Assembly: GCA_030248215.1 (NCBI GenBank)
Contig: JASANG010003379.1
Coordinates: 186,001 to 250,000, forward strand
DNA from: Enoplolaimus lenunculus
Lineage: Eukaryota; Nematoda; Enoplea; Enoplida; Thoracostomopsidae
Direction: 5' to 3'
DNA: 64,000 nt
Made by a program: the position numbers and the translations under genes. Numbering within the stretch: position 1 is the first letter of the stretch; each line of letters begins with the position of its first letter. Below the pieces are notes generated by a model. That model made no database searches, was not told the DNA's origin, and was given only the letters and a program-made list of their open reading frames with translations. Of the stretch, positions 24,901 through 36,068 are shown piece by piece.

Positions 24901-27900
24901 GATTTGTTGTAAAAACCCGGACCCGGAATTTCTTGAAGCGAAAAGGTTTTCGAAGAAAATACCCAGAATAACCGGACCCGGTTGTAACATTAGTCAAAAC
25001 TAAACTGCAAAAAAGTGTGACAAAGCAGCTGCAGAAAAAATACTTTAATAATATATATTATTTATTAATCGTTTACTTACTTTTACTTTCTCGTGCAACA
25101 AACTTCGGGACCCAGTCTTTGTCTATCATGGAGGCCAAATCAACAGGTTCGTAGAAACATTCAGCGCATCTTTCTTCAGGAGACATCGCTGCGGGAACTA
25201 AAGGCACAGGTGTTCCAGATGCACTTGTTGGCAAACATTCAAAAGGCAATCTGTGACGATTCACTGAGCTGACAACCATTGAGGGTGGTAAAGTGTTACA
25301 ATCTTCATCGTTCTCATAATCAAAACCGACGGAGCTTGGCTCAATCGCTACAGAGCTTGCATCATCGTTCCCGCTTGGGTCACATATTGTAGAAAAGCTG
25401 CTAAACTTAACGCATACGTAATTAAAATACGTTCAATACAAATATAAACCTTAATGCCTTAAATTATATATTACACAAAAACAATATTCATTACCACATT
25501 AAGTATGAAGGGGTAAAGCCAGCCCCACTTTCACTCTGATTGGGCAGCGGCCTGATGTCCAAAATAGCAATTGGGTACTTGTTATTTCAAAAACCCTACA
25601 CTGAAATGAGTTAATGTATGTTCCTACTAGAAATAGAAAGCAATCTCTGCGTGGTACGCATACACCTAATATGTTTCACTTTCACAAATTGAGTTCAGAA
25701 AATGTTACGCCATCTTTCCGAAGACCGTCAAGAAAGAAAATTGTATCACATCTATTATAAAATTGGTATGTGTTTTTACAATTGGAGTTGCCTTTCCATT
25801 TTCTATGCAATACTTGTGTGTGGTGTTCCTTCCGATTAAAACTGCAGATAGATAGAAAGATATCATTTGAAAGAGACCTCAAGGTGTGTAGACAGTTGGT
25901 CCGTTGCGCAGTCTGAAAACTACAATAACTGAACCCAAATCTTGATGACTGTGTAATGAACCTATTCAGTTTCTTAATATTGTTGTCAATACATATATTA
26001 GAGATGTCCAGGGACCAGGATTTTACCCAGGTTGTGGTCTAGTGAACTTCATTTGAGCTCCATCCTAAACTACGTAAATCATCAGCCATGTCATTTCGCA
26101 AGTAAGCCAAATGGCCTTTAATCAATATAAGAGAGACTAGGCAGTTTAAATATCAAATTTGATTACAATTATTTATGTCAAACACATAGCTTGATTAATT
26201 CTCAGGAGGCTTCATCGATAGCCATAATTTTTGCTTTGCCCCAAAAGGCAGACAAGCGTATTATATTATCAATGACAACGCAGGGTTCACCAGATACCAA
26301 AAACTTACGGAGCCGGATAGTTCAATATGATGCTCCGGCGTGGCAGATTTTATTAATTGAGTTCTGAAATTTACAACTGTGAACTAATCCCTAGAAAACA
26401 CTAGCCCCGGTGCCTCTGCTTGTGTTAATGAAACATTCTATTCTTGACCCATCACTGAAACATTCTATATCGGCTACAGGATGATCTTAAGACAAAATGC
26501 GACAGAGAACCTTACCATGCATCGTCCCTCATATCTCCTTCTGTCAAGTGACCGAATCCTCCGAAATTTCCGTTAACCGCAGTGGTTTGATCGTTGTCAC
26601 AGTACGTTCCATCAGGATTCAATGGCGGCGGTGGAGGTGGTGGGATCAGCGGTGCAACGTAACACTGTGGATTCAGTTTAAAACGTGACAGACACATAAC
26701 TGAGCAAAGGTACCGCAAATCTGACGAGCCACGTTGAACATCGTACTGGCAAGGTTTCAGCTAAAATTTATTTTATATTTGACTCATATGTCAAACGGCA
26801 GCTATAACACTCAAAAGAAACTCACACCAGTCGTAGTAGAACTACATTATATTGAACGAAGCTAGGACATGCTTACATTTAATCAGTCTAGTTAAGTATT
26901 CCAAACTAATATAGCATAAACGGATAGTTTGATCCAGTTTAGTTGACCATGCACTAACCGGTTTTAAAGGTTTATAAACAATTTATTCAAATTTCTCGCA
27001 CCCACGGTCTTGGAGGATTATAAATATATAATTTATTCAGATTCCTCGCGCTCAAAAACCCTAAAGTAACCCAAATATTTTGAGAAATAATTAAACACGC
27101 CATTATTTAAGCTTATCAATTAAGCAAATACGGAAATTAGCTATTAGCTAACTATTCGATAATCGGTTTTGAACTTTTGTAAACTATTTATTCAAATTCC
27201 TCGCACCAAAAAACCCACTATTGCCGGAATTAAATCGCTTGTATCCCTAATAATTAGTGAAATATTGCAAAAACGTCTAGTTTAGGCATATCAATTATGC
27301 TTATATGCAAATTATCTATTAGCTAACTACTCAATTATCTGTTTCAGACTTTGTAAACAATTTCTGTAGATTCCTAGCGCCCAAAAACCTTCAGTAAACC
27401 CTAATAATTATTGAAATAATTTAAAGTCGTAGTTTTGTCTTGTCAATTAAGCTTATATGCAAATTAGCTATTAGCTAACTATTCAATTATCGCTTTTGGA
27501 GGTTTGTAAACAATATATTCAAATTCCTCGCACATAAAAACCCTTTAGTGCTGATTTAACCTTAATAATTAGTGAAATATTGTAAAAAGTCCGAATTTAG
27601 GCTTATAAACTATGCTACGTACTATGCAAATTATCTACTAGTTAACTACTCAATTATCGGTTTTGAAGGCTTCTAAACCGACTATACAGATTCCTTGCAC
27701 TCAAAAACCCTTTAATGCAGCATCAAAAACCCTTTAATGCAGCAATTAGATTGATTCTAACTGTAATAGTTAGTGAAATAATGTAGAGAGTCCTAATTTA
27801 GGCCTAATTAATTATGCAAATTAGCCTGTAGTTAATAAAAGGCTTAAAATTTTAAAACCCCAATGCGAAGTTAACACCCCAGGATTATTAGTTTTAAAAC

Positions 27901-30067
27901 AAAAAAGTTTATCAAAATCGGTTCAGCCGTTCCTAAAATTCTTTTCGGACGGACAGACTGACGGACGGACAACCACCTTTCGACTCCAGAGTACAAAACA
28001 TAAAACGCTTTGCGGGAGTTTCGCTTTGATGTAGTATCCTATCTGTTTATTAAGCATGGTATACTACAGTTGGAATCGGCATCGGCAGAATTTCAAAATA
28101 AGAATCGGCATCCGTATCAGCATCGGCAAACATTTTGGTATCGACACATTCCTAGTTATAAGGAAGGTACGCCAGCGGTCATAACGCAAACTCAAGTGCT
28201 CAAACTCACCTCGTTACAAACACAGCAAATAGTTTCCGGAATGCCAGATCTCGGACAATTGCTGGAATGTGGTGTACGCTCAGCTAAAGTTTCCATTCAG
28301 TATTCCAACCACCTTCACGGATATATATGAACTACATTTTTCAAATAATCGGCCATTAATTAAGAGAAAATGCTATCAATTATCCATATCTATACCGTCA
28401 CAGACCACAAGTTCTGAATGTTATACGATTTCGAACAACAGGGTTCCGCCAACGTACGGCTGCAAAGAATTCTCTCGTCGAGATATTTCCGGCGTTCCCG
28501 CTGTGTTCTTGAGGCTTAGGCGGTACAGTCGATTGTTCAACCCAGTTTTCAACATTTTTTGGAGTTTCAAGTCTTTCGTAGCCTAGGATCCATCCTTATC
28601 TGGGCGGCAGCGCAGACAAAACTTCGCACACAGTTACTTATTCGGGGTGCGTCGCAGACATCCCCTCAAACAGTATAAAAATTATAGGTCATCATCTGCA
28701 TTTATAACGTATATATGTTATGCTAAAAAACTCTCCAGTCTCCAATCTATTCGGTTTGCCCGGGACCAAAAACAACTCTATAGCTTTGAATTAGGGTTGT
28801 ACAAACATGGAAGAACCAAGATACATGTGTATGTTGAGGTTCTTATAAGGCATAAAAACAGAAAAACCAGCAGTGGATTGTGTGGCGGCGTGGCTCAGTG
28901 TGTAGCGCGCTGGGCTGAGAATCAAGACCCATCCAAATCCGACATGGTGACCACGATGGGTCCGCAATGACAAACTACATAAGTTGGCGGTCAAGGGACG
29001 ACCTTGTAGAAAAACCGCGAGATCTGACATGCGGATGTATGGAGGAAAACTGATATCTCATGCAAATGCTTCACATCGGTAAAACGTTGATGCATATGCA
29101 ATGCCTTCATATGCAAAAAAGGTAAAAACATGGAAGAACCAAGATACATGTGTATGTTGAGGTTCTTATAAGGCATAAAAACAGAAAAACTCAGCAGTTA
29201 ATTGTGAGGCGGCGTGGCTCAGTGGATAGCGCGCTGGACTGATAATCAACACCCATCCAAATCCGACAGATACCTTCAGCCACGGAAGGAAGAATTGTAA
29301 GAATAAGAATAAGAATAAGTTCCCACCAACCAACCGTAAGCAACGTTTGATATTGGAATACAATCTAGTGTTAGATTTTATCCGTTATCCGGCTCCGGCC
29401 GGATATTAGATTATCTGTCTCAGTCAGTTCTTGGTATCCGGTCGCAACCTGATAATCTAACATCCGACCGGAGCCGAGTAATGAATTCAAAATATTAGAT
29501 TGCATTCAAATATCAGACTCTAGCCGACAATTCGTCCTTCCGTTTAGTTTCAACTCCATATGAGCCTGAGCCTAGGGATGTCTCATAGGTCCAATCTCGG
29601 CGTGGGTTGTAACCAATTGTGACACATAGGTCCACACCAGAAATTTTAACTTGAGCTGTAGCAAGTTCAGTTGGTTACCCGGTACGTTTAAAAGTATATT
29701 CCTTCATTATGGTTTAGTAAAAATTTTATGTTAGCCTGTTGAGTCCACAGTGCGTCCAACTGAGGTTTTTGCGTTCCGTTGAGAATATTGTGAGCCCAGA
29801 CTCAATCGCGGACTAAAAGAACGTTGGCTGACAGATTAAACATACCACACCTACCTAGCTAAGCATGCTCCTTTAGTTTATGTAATTGCACTAGATACCA
29901 CGCGGTAGGCAGGGAAATACGTCTTTCCGAAGAGTAAAACGACTCAAAATTGCAAATATAACATTTAGATATATTGAGTGCAGTACTTTATTGCATTTAT
30001 AACAATAACAGTGTTGTTGAATGCAACACATACAGTACTCTTTAGTAAAAAGTGATGTGTCAGTCAT
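15994..30067 (-). CDS. MYM-type zinc-finger protein (ZMYM2/3/4-like), 972 aa
   Basis: Proposed minus-strand exons are 30067-29899, 28582-28406, 28283-28210, 26760-26516, 25400-25081, 22051-21963, 21351-21111, 20181-19987, 19600-19410, 18703-18346 and 16853-15994 (TAG). All ten intron phases agree and the total is 973 codons. About seven MYM/TRASH fingers (C-x2-C ... [FL]C-x3-C) are visible. Pairs include CCVC with LCSVMCLSRF, CAEC with VCSADCF, CASC with FYCSDDC, CASCGS with KFCNSSC, CTYC with PFCSDRCLYYF, and CKIC with FFCNYTC. A seven-proline run follows the first finger. The last exon encodes a Gln/Asn-rich coiled coil (about residues 770-840) and an acidic tail. MYM proteins are nuclear and linked to chromatin repression complexes and SUMO binding. 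The usual C-terminal Cre-like domain of vertebrate ZMYMs is not seen. Exon 1 and the donors after exons 2 and 6 are the weakest parts. Confidence 0.78.
17548..18331. mobile_element. MITE with AATGGCTGG terminal repeats
   Basis: The left end CAATGGCTGGGTTTCTGAAA is mirrored by TTTCAAAAATCCAGCCATTG at the right. The interior is a mosaic of inverted TTAAGTACTTAAG-like words and TGAAACCTTAC blocks, which suggests several rounds of self-insertion. It fills much of the last intron of the MYM gene. Its edge is about 12 bp from the donor of the preceding exon. Confidence 0.65.
19590..19750. repeat. 81-bp tandem duplication covering a splice acceptor
   Basis: 19590-19670 and 19671-19750 are near-identical neighbours. 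They duplicate the 3' splice site of the MYM exon ending at 19600 together with its first bases. Confidence 0.85.
20610..21035. mobile_element. hAT-like MITE, GGAATCGG-rich
   Basis: The left block GCGGAATTGG...CCGGAATCGGAAC and the right block GAATCGGAATTTCGATTGCACC are inverted relatives of each other. The right end resembles the CAGGGTGCAA family. It lies in a MYM intron. Confidence 0.5.
22219..22420. repeat. GC-rich, CpG-dense degenerate tandem repeat
   Basis: Units built on GTCACCCGAACGGC and GCCGTCCGTAACCG recur several times, partly inverted (GGTGACGGACGGCGCC). It is strikingly GC-rich and CpG-dense within AT-rich intron sequence. Confidence 0.7.
22566..22700. repeat. ATGTGTAT-type microsatellite
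   Basis: Imperfect alternating purine-pyrimidine run (ATATGTATATGTGTATG...). It sits beside a CCAGGGGCCACCGGATA hAT-like end at 22702. Confidence 0.85.
23078..24412. mobile_element. GATGTGCCGAT MITE interrupted by a second element
   Basis: The left part is 23078-23225 (GGATGTGCCAATACC start) and the right part is about 24165-24412 (ends CGATTAATCGGCACATCC). Together they match the uninterrupted copies at 32205-32595 and 39048-39428. Between them lies the tandem-repeat element at 23245-24160. Confidence 0.7.
23245..24160. mobile_element. Element with internal ATTAGCTATTAGC tandem repeats (copy 1)
   Basis: Starts near ACCAGTCGTAGTGGGACTAC. It then carries several units of about 150 bp (GCAAATTAGCTATTAGC ... 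CGGTTTTGGATGTTTG ... CCTCGCACCCAAAAACC). It ends with CAAAATCGGTTCAGCCGTTC and a GGACGGAC run. Non-coding and non-autonomous. Confidence 0.7.
24430..24985. mobile_element. MITE rich in CCCGGACCCGG words
   Basis: AAACCCAGAATTTTT and GGACCCGGACTT at the left are mirrored by GCCCGGACCCGGATCC and AATACCCAGAATAACC at the right. Exact ends are unclear. Confidence 0.5.
26826..28015. mobile_element. ATTAGCTATTAGC tandem-repeat element (copy 2)
   Basis: Same start (ACCAGTCGTAGTAGAACTAC), same units of about 150 bp with more copies, and same end (AAAATCGGTTCAGCCGTTC, then GGACGGAC and ACATAAAACGCTTTGCG) as 23245-24160. A short local duplication (ATCAAAAACCCTTTAATGCAG) occurs near 27720. It lies in a MYM intron. 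Confidence 0.75.
28035..28158. mobile_element. GATGTGCCGAT MITE, end fragment
   Basis: GTTTATTAAGCATGGTATAC followed by GGAATCGGCATCGGC is the reverse complement of the left part at 23078-23225. It directly abuts copy 2 of the ATTAGC element. Confidence 0.65.
28800..29320. repeat. tRNA-derived SINE-like repeats, two units
   Basis: Units at about 28806-28940 and 29129-29320 share ACATGGAAGAACCAAG, a TAAGGCATAAAAACAG block and a tRNA-like head GGCGTGGCTCAGTGGATAG with loops CTGAGAA and CTGATAA (GAG, Leu-like; GAT, Ile-like). The second ends in a simple AAGAAT tail near 29295. A reverse-oriented relative lies at about 30740-30900. It sits in MYM intron 1. Confidence 0.65.
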
Positions 30068-30402
30068 TTGTAATGACTCTTTGCAATTTCGAACCGTTGG
30101 GTTGTAGAGACGTGACACGCGTTTGATTATAACCAATCGATATTTTAGTTTAGTATACATTTAGTTTGCGGAGGGTTTCTAGTGTAATCGCGTAGCTAGT
30201 GTTACTTTCGTTTGCTTAATATCAAAAACGTTTTTTAATAATCTAACGGTTGTAATATAGTGGTATAAAGCTACAGCCTGCCGAATTGTTGCCTAGTACT
30301 TGTGCAGTAATGTGTGAATACTGATGAAGAAGAAGCAGAATGTTGTTGGAAATGATCGAACATTTATGTAATGCATGCTAATTGCTAAATTTTAGGAGCA
30401 TC
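30068..30402. promoter_or_regulatory. Divergent intergenic region between the MYM and cyclin H genes
   Basis: Only 335 bp separate the two proposed start codons, which face away from each other, so a shared bidirectional promoter is likely. No clear TATA box is seen. The sequence just before the cyclin H ATG (GCTAAATTTTAG, then GAGCATC) looks like a splice acceptor. Confidence 0.5.
30396..30402 (+). promoter_or_regulatory. Probable spliced-leader acceptor before the cyclin H start
   Basis: AAATTTTAG ends at 30395, seven bases before the ATG, with no recognisable upstream exon. This is the usual geometry of a nematode trans-splice site. A cis-spliced 5' UTR exon is the alternative. Confidence 0.45.
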
Positions 30403-33400
30403 ATGTTTTCCTCTAGTACTCAGAAGCGATTTTGGTTATTCAATAATGTGCTAGATTTGAAAGATATGCGGGTCAAGGCCAATGAAAAATTTAGAAATAT
30501 ACAATTAGAATGTTTTGATGAAAAGGTAAGTGGTGTGCTGTGATTTTCTGCAATTTCACTAAACTAATCTTGATCCTTTGTGCGTGCCAGACTAAAACAA
30601 TGCGAGTAGTAATCTGTACGTGAGCGGTTTTAAATATTTATAACCCACATCAACGGTGTGATAAGTTTGGTAGGCTAGGGTACAGCAGTTTTCAGTGATG
30701 AGTTCTTCGTTTCCATGATCCTGGGCCGACAGATTATCAGTCAAGCGCGCATCTACTGAGCCACGCCGTCTCACAACCAACTGATGAGCTTTTATCTGTA
30801 TAAAAACCTCAAACGTTACATTCGTGTAAATTGCTTATTCCATGTTTGTATTGCTGCTGCATATGAAGGCACTACGTATGCATCAGTGTTTTAACCGATG
30901 TACAGAATGAGGTTTACTTGCCTTCATGCGTCCGCATGTCACAAAAGGATGCCATCTGGGTGATATGACATATCGCTGCCTACTTACAATAGATATAATA
31001 ATTTGATCAGCTCTAGGGCTGATGTTTTATATAGGTCTTAAAGCTGATATTTTAATATATATTTTCAAAAATTAAACAGTCATTTTGCCTGCGGGCGCTA
31101 TGTGCAACATTTCAACAACCTTGGTCCACTCATCTCTTGACATAGCATCGAGCTTTGTGCCTTAGGCTGAAAAAAACACTAGTTAAGACCCTCATGTTGT
31201 TGCATGTTCTCGGCCTTCGGCCTTGAGCATTTGGAACAGCCCTCGGTGTATTTTGGTAATGTTTTTAACACTAGGGCCCTCGGCTGTATATATAAAAATG
31301 TTGCATATAACTTCCACAGGCAATATCACTGTTTTCGCCCTGCTGCCAGGGCGGGTATTTTACGTACCGATACGTATGTACATATTACATGCATAATATA
31401 TACGTAGCTATTTAGACCATTGATTCGCAATTGTACCTATCGCCAGACGATGAATTTGTGTTGTGTGTTGGTACTCAGGAAAGTGCTCAAGGATTGTGTA
31501 GATCATTTCAACCACCTATGCCTCCCGCTGTTGTTGTACGTTGGCGTACGTTTAAGTGAAAATAAATTTATTATCTGCGTGCACAAACAAGAATACTGTC
31601 TTAGTGACATTCGTTTGCCATATTAACGTGTATACCAGAATACAACAGTGTCAATTGCTCTTGAAAAATTAATTCTATAATTGCAAATATAGCTGATTAT
31701 TCTTCTAAATAATAGTAAATTACATTCGTATGTCGTCGAAAAAAGAGTCAACTAGTGAAATCTTTTGCTAATGTTGCTCTTAGTCTCATTTCATGAGTTG
31801 ACTTGTGTTCGTCTTGCTGTATAAGTTTTTTGTCTTGGTATTGAAATAGTTCCTTAAATTCTTGCTAAATTAAAATATAGTGAAATTGATATCATGTTTT
31901 GTAGTCGCATGCTAAAGATGTTCTGGTGCCTAATCATGGTTAATTCTTGCCAGTGGAAATTTTGTGGTTACTAGACAATGCCATATTGTTATGTTGTAGG
32001 CTGCATCGTTTATGTATTTTAAACGTTTCTACACGAGACATTCGGTGATGGAGCATGATCCTAAAAAAGTAATGTAAGTTACAACACGGAAGTATTAAAA
32101 AATTCATACTCGAATTATAAAACATAAAGTTCTCCTCGTTCTCCCGAAAAAAATTCTGGTATTGCCAGGGTTGATCTCGTAACCCCTGATGTGCTGTAAC
32201 GATCAATCTGATCGGTAATATCGGCAATTTTCGTCAGTATTGGCATCGTTACTGCTAAAAAATTGCCGATTCAGTGTGTGCCGATACTTTTTGCAATTAG
32301 CAGTGAGTTGGAATACTATATTAGCTTCATTTGTTGTCGAATATCTGTGCGTCTGATCGGAAAACTGTTATTTCTCTTGCGTTTGTGTTTGCAAAAAATT
32401 AATTGAAATGAACCATTCTCATAAAATTATCATCGATTATAATTGCTATGGTTTAACTCTTATCATTTAGCGGTGAACCACAGTAATGCTATCAATTCAA
32501 TAAGCATCGTATATGAAACTTGGAATCGGCATCGACAAAATTTGAAACTAAGAATCGGAATCGTTAAAAATTTTGGTATCTCTGCACCGCTAGTCATAAT
32601 AAGTTGCTTGGTGACTGTTTGTCTTTATGTTGTTTTTTCTTAATTCAACACATAATAAGTCACGTCTGCGTGCGTGTTTTGGTGTGGCATATGTGTACTT
32701 GCAGGCTTGGGTGTTTGTTTCTGGCGTGCAAAGTTGAAGAATTCAACGTGTCCATTGATGAGTTTGCCAGAAACGTTCCGTCTATTAGTGCAGGAGACTG
32801 CGTAGAAACTGTGTTATATTATGAATTAGCAGTGATGCACGCAATAGACTATCATCTCACAGTTCACTCGCCATATCGATCATTTGAAGGCTTGTTCATT
32901 GATATTAAGGTATGAATGAACACTTTGGCTCCGCCTGGAAGAAAAGGTTCTGTTTATTTTGTTGCTTTAATTTTTAAGAAGTTTTGTGTTGGCCCAAAAA
33001 AGTAAGTTAACTATTCCGACAATATCATTGGCGTAAAAAAATTAGCGTAATTTGAGATGTCCAGCGCCAAAAAACGTCCGAAAAGTTATTCTGTCAACTT
33101 GCTTTGGCTATTCTTAGACACGATGTCCCGATCAGTCTCACAGAGTTGAAGAACTTCGAAAAGACGGTGAAGAATTTCTTTGGTCCAGTCTTTTATCAGA
33201 TGCATGTTTACTATATGCGCCTTCGCAGGTATGGATACAGTATTAACAGGTTTAATAGTTTTGTTTGTTGTGGTAAATCGCAACAGTCCAAGTGATATGA
33301 AATGAAAATTTTACAAATGAAAATTCTTTTGTGGATGTAACACTTTAGTACATATTAGCAGTTCAAAAAGTTTTGGAACGTGGCAGCTAAGTTTTGGAAT

Positions 33401-35812
33401 TTAATTTATTACAGTCTCATAAGGCGAAAACTTATTTGTGGTTTTAATTTGGTATTTTCTCAAAAGCTAAAAATACGGTCACGACGGAATTAAGGTTACG
33501 ATTGCGTTTCAGTCGCAATCCAAAGAAATCGCATTCGTTTTCAAACGCGATTCAAGAATCGCTTTTCAATTTTCCACATTAAGTAGGCAAATGTATATAT
33601 ACATACATACGTATATACCAGGGTGCAACCGGGATTACAATTTACCGGAACCGGAATTTTAAAAAATTACCGGAAACGGAACCGGAAAATGAACAACACT
33701 TGCCACCGAAGAATTCATTTTAGTTTTCTTTTTGCAATATTATTGGTTAAATTTCCCTTAGTTAGAGATAGGTATACGAATGAAATCTACTTAATTTTTA
33801 TCGTCATTTTTCAGTAAATATCTTAATTTCCACCGACCAAATTTTATTACCGGAATTTTTAATTCCGGTAAAAATTTACTGGAACCGGAACCTGAAGGTC
33901 AAAATTTGCCGGAACCGGATTTCCGGTGGCACCCTGATACATACTTATTTTTCAATTCAATACAGTTGTAATATGTGTGCGTGCAGTGTGCATGCTCTGT
34001 ACGTTTTACATTCACAAGTTCAGTTATTCTATTTCGGAAATAGTTAGAAAGTCTGGTTAGTTTTTATAATGCATAACGGATAAGCATTAACTAATGGTAC
34101 GAAACGGTAAAATTTGGGCATAAATATATTTCTGAAAAAATATAACATCACGGAAAGGAACGTGAACTAAACTTGCAGAACATATCTGAGCAATCGCTAC
34201 GAAAAAAATACACGCCAGTGTGTTCAACGAAAATGACGAAAAAACGACACAAATAAAACGCAGCTGTTGCTGGAACGGCAGTTAACCTGCAAAATTGCGT
34301 GGCTACTAGCATTAAATAAATTGTATACGTATGTACCATGGTGCAGCAGGAATTCCAGTTCCGGCATTTTTTGACTTTCCGTTACCTACCTGCGACTAAG
34401 GTTATTTCACCAATAATATTGCAAAAAAGAAAATTAAAATGAATTTTTCGTTGACATGTATTTTTTATTTTCCAGTTCCGTTCCCGGTAATTTTTTCAAA
34501 TTTCGGTTCCAGTAAATTGTAATTCCGATTGCACCCTGGTATCATTGTATTTTTCAGATAGCGCTTGCTGCTGTCAAATTTAGCGCAGATAAAGCAAACT
34601 TAAGCTTAACAACGTTAGTTTCTTAAGTTAAAAAGTTACCTTCAAGTTGTTTTTTGCTAAATAATTATTATTTGTTTGTTTGAAAAAGCCGCTCACAGTA
34701 GTTTTTATTTCGCAAACTTTTAATTGATGAGTGCTGACCCTTGCTTTCTTTGTCAAACTAAGCTGAAGTTTTGTATGAAGCCCTCTTTTTGTTGATAAAC
34801 GTTGTACTCTATTTATAATTTGTTACATGTTAATGATCAGCGTTAACATGATAGTTTGCAATAGCCATTTTTTCATTAACATTTTGCTTATTGTTGCTTT
34901 TTATTACAAATTTGGTTTTAGGTACCTCAATAATGTATGCGAAAATGATGACACTGCAGTGGCTAAGTTATCACGTGTCTTACACAGTACGTTTTACTAG
35001 CAATTGCTCCTTTCTAGTTTTTAAAGTATGTATTGCCTACAGTGATGATCACGCACCTGCATCACATTGCAGTTTTACAAACCCTTTATCATAGTTTTTG
35101 ATAAATGTTACTATTTGACTACGATTGTGTTAATAATTTAAGATATTGTTGACATGGTGACGTCTACTGTGATCTCAGAAAATTCCGGTGACAAAGACCG
35201 CCTAATGACCAAATTACGCGATGTAGTGACTATAATTAATAATGCTCAAAGTCAAAAGTAAGTTGCTGTAAGCAGCATTGCGAAAAGAGTTCTTAGTTAA
35301 CTGTCACACGGTATCTTGCCGTAAAATGGATAATATTACGATAAGTACTAACTCGATGTTTTGTGACGTGCTAAAATCGGCTATTTTTACCTGAATTTTT
35401 CAGTTTTTTTCTGATTGAAATTAAATTTTTCTCATTCAAAACTTTAAGAAAAATTTGCATGTTATTCTAACTTATTTTTCTAATTGTTTGAGCGTGTATT
35501 GCCAAAATTTTCAGTTTATGTAGCACCATATTTTATCATTTTGGCATTCTGAATGGTGTGTTTACACCAAAAACCGATAACATAGCGTTAAAAGGAATTT
35601 TTCGGTAAGGAGTGTTTTTGTTTTCCAGTTCCGGTATAATGCCGGTTGCACACTGGTTAACACTTCAAGGATTTAGTTAATATTGAAAAAAGCTTTGTTC
35701 GTTAATATATACCCTATCATCATGATGTGAGTATTGTTTCAGAGCTGTCTTGAATTCAGGTGATAAAGCGTTGCTAAAAGCGGGTGATTTCTTTGATAGT
35801 GAATCTGATTGA
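30403..35812 (+). CDS. CCNH: Cyclin H, regulatory subunit of CDK7 (CAK/TFIIH), 312 aa
   Basis: Exons are 30403-30525, 31416-31535, 32000-32073, 32705-32909, 33118-33228, 34558-34613, 34922-34986, 35143-35257 and 35743-35812 (TGA). All eight intron phases agree and the total is 313 codons. Recognised cyclin H landmarks, in order: SSTQKRFWLF at the N-terminus, the cyclin-box segments MYFKRFY and LACKVEEFNVS, HSPYRSFEGLFID, ACLLYAPSQ joined to IALAAVKFSA, and an acidic C-terminus (DFFDSESD). Human cyclin H is 323 aa, so this is essentially full length. Cyclin H activates CDK7, which phosphorylates cell-cycle CDKs and the RNA polymerase II tail within TFIIH. Introns hold MITEs at 32205-32595, 33619-33936 and 34337-34538. 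A weaker reading would stop at 35259 without the last exon. The in-phase acidic last exon makes the longer form better. Confidence 0.92.
32205..32595. mobile_element. GATGTGCCGAT MITE, uninterrupted
   Basis: The left end GATCGGTAATATCGGC and right end GGAATCGGCATCGAC...GGTATCTCTGCACC flank the same interior as 39048-39428 (inverted). It lies in the cyclin H intron between exons 3 and 4. Confidence 0.7.
33619..33936. mobile_element. hAT-like MITE, 318 bp
   Basis: The left end CAGGGTGCAACCGGGATTAC and right end CGGTGGCACCCTG are inverted repeats. The 8-bp flanks GTATATAC and ATACATAC agree at 6 of 8 positions, a diverged target duplication. It lies in cyclin H intron 5. Confidence 0.75.
34337..34538. 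mobile_element. hAT-like MITE next to a splice acceptor
   Basis: CATGGTGCAGCAGGAATTCC at the left and CCGATTGCACCCTG at the right. It ends 19 bp before cyclin H exon 6. Confidence 0.7.
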
Positions 35813-35888
35813 CAATAGTGCGGGTGTACTTCTAGGTTTTGCAAATAGTTTCATCTGCAGGTCTTAACACTTGATGTATAACAAAGAC

Positions 35889-36068
35889 GGTCAATGTTAC
35901 TTTAAAGGGCGTTACAGTAGATTAAGCGTATTCCTAAGCCTAGCAAAAATGTGTGTCTAAGCCTAAGCAACAAAATGTAATCTAGAATCTAAACCTACTC
36001 TTTATACACTAAACCTACTCTTTATAGACCCACCAGAAATCTGGACGTCCCTTAAAGTACCATGGGCC
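35889..36068. mobile_element. TTAGGC-cored MITE, subfamily B (copy near cyclin H 3' end)
   Basis: The left end GGTCAATGTTACTTTAAAGG is matched by CCCTTAAAGTACCATGGGCC inverted. A few CCTAAGC words remain inside. It begins 76 bp after the cyclin H stop. Confidence 0.8.

Noticed and set aside
28010-28586. Two overlapping plus-strand frames of about 105 codons
   Set aside because: They are the opposite strand of two MYM exons (28210-28283 and 28406-28582), which have better splice and motif support.
28874-29275. Functional tRNA-Ile or tRNA-Leu genes
   Set aside because: The B-box and T stem are degenerate and the units recur with shared non-tRNA flanks, so they are SINE-like.
35259-35261. TAA as the cyclin H stop
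   Set aside because: A GTAAGT donor overlaps it, and a phase-matched acidic last exon at 35743-35812 gives the expected C-terminus.
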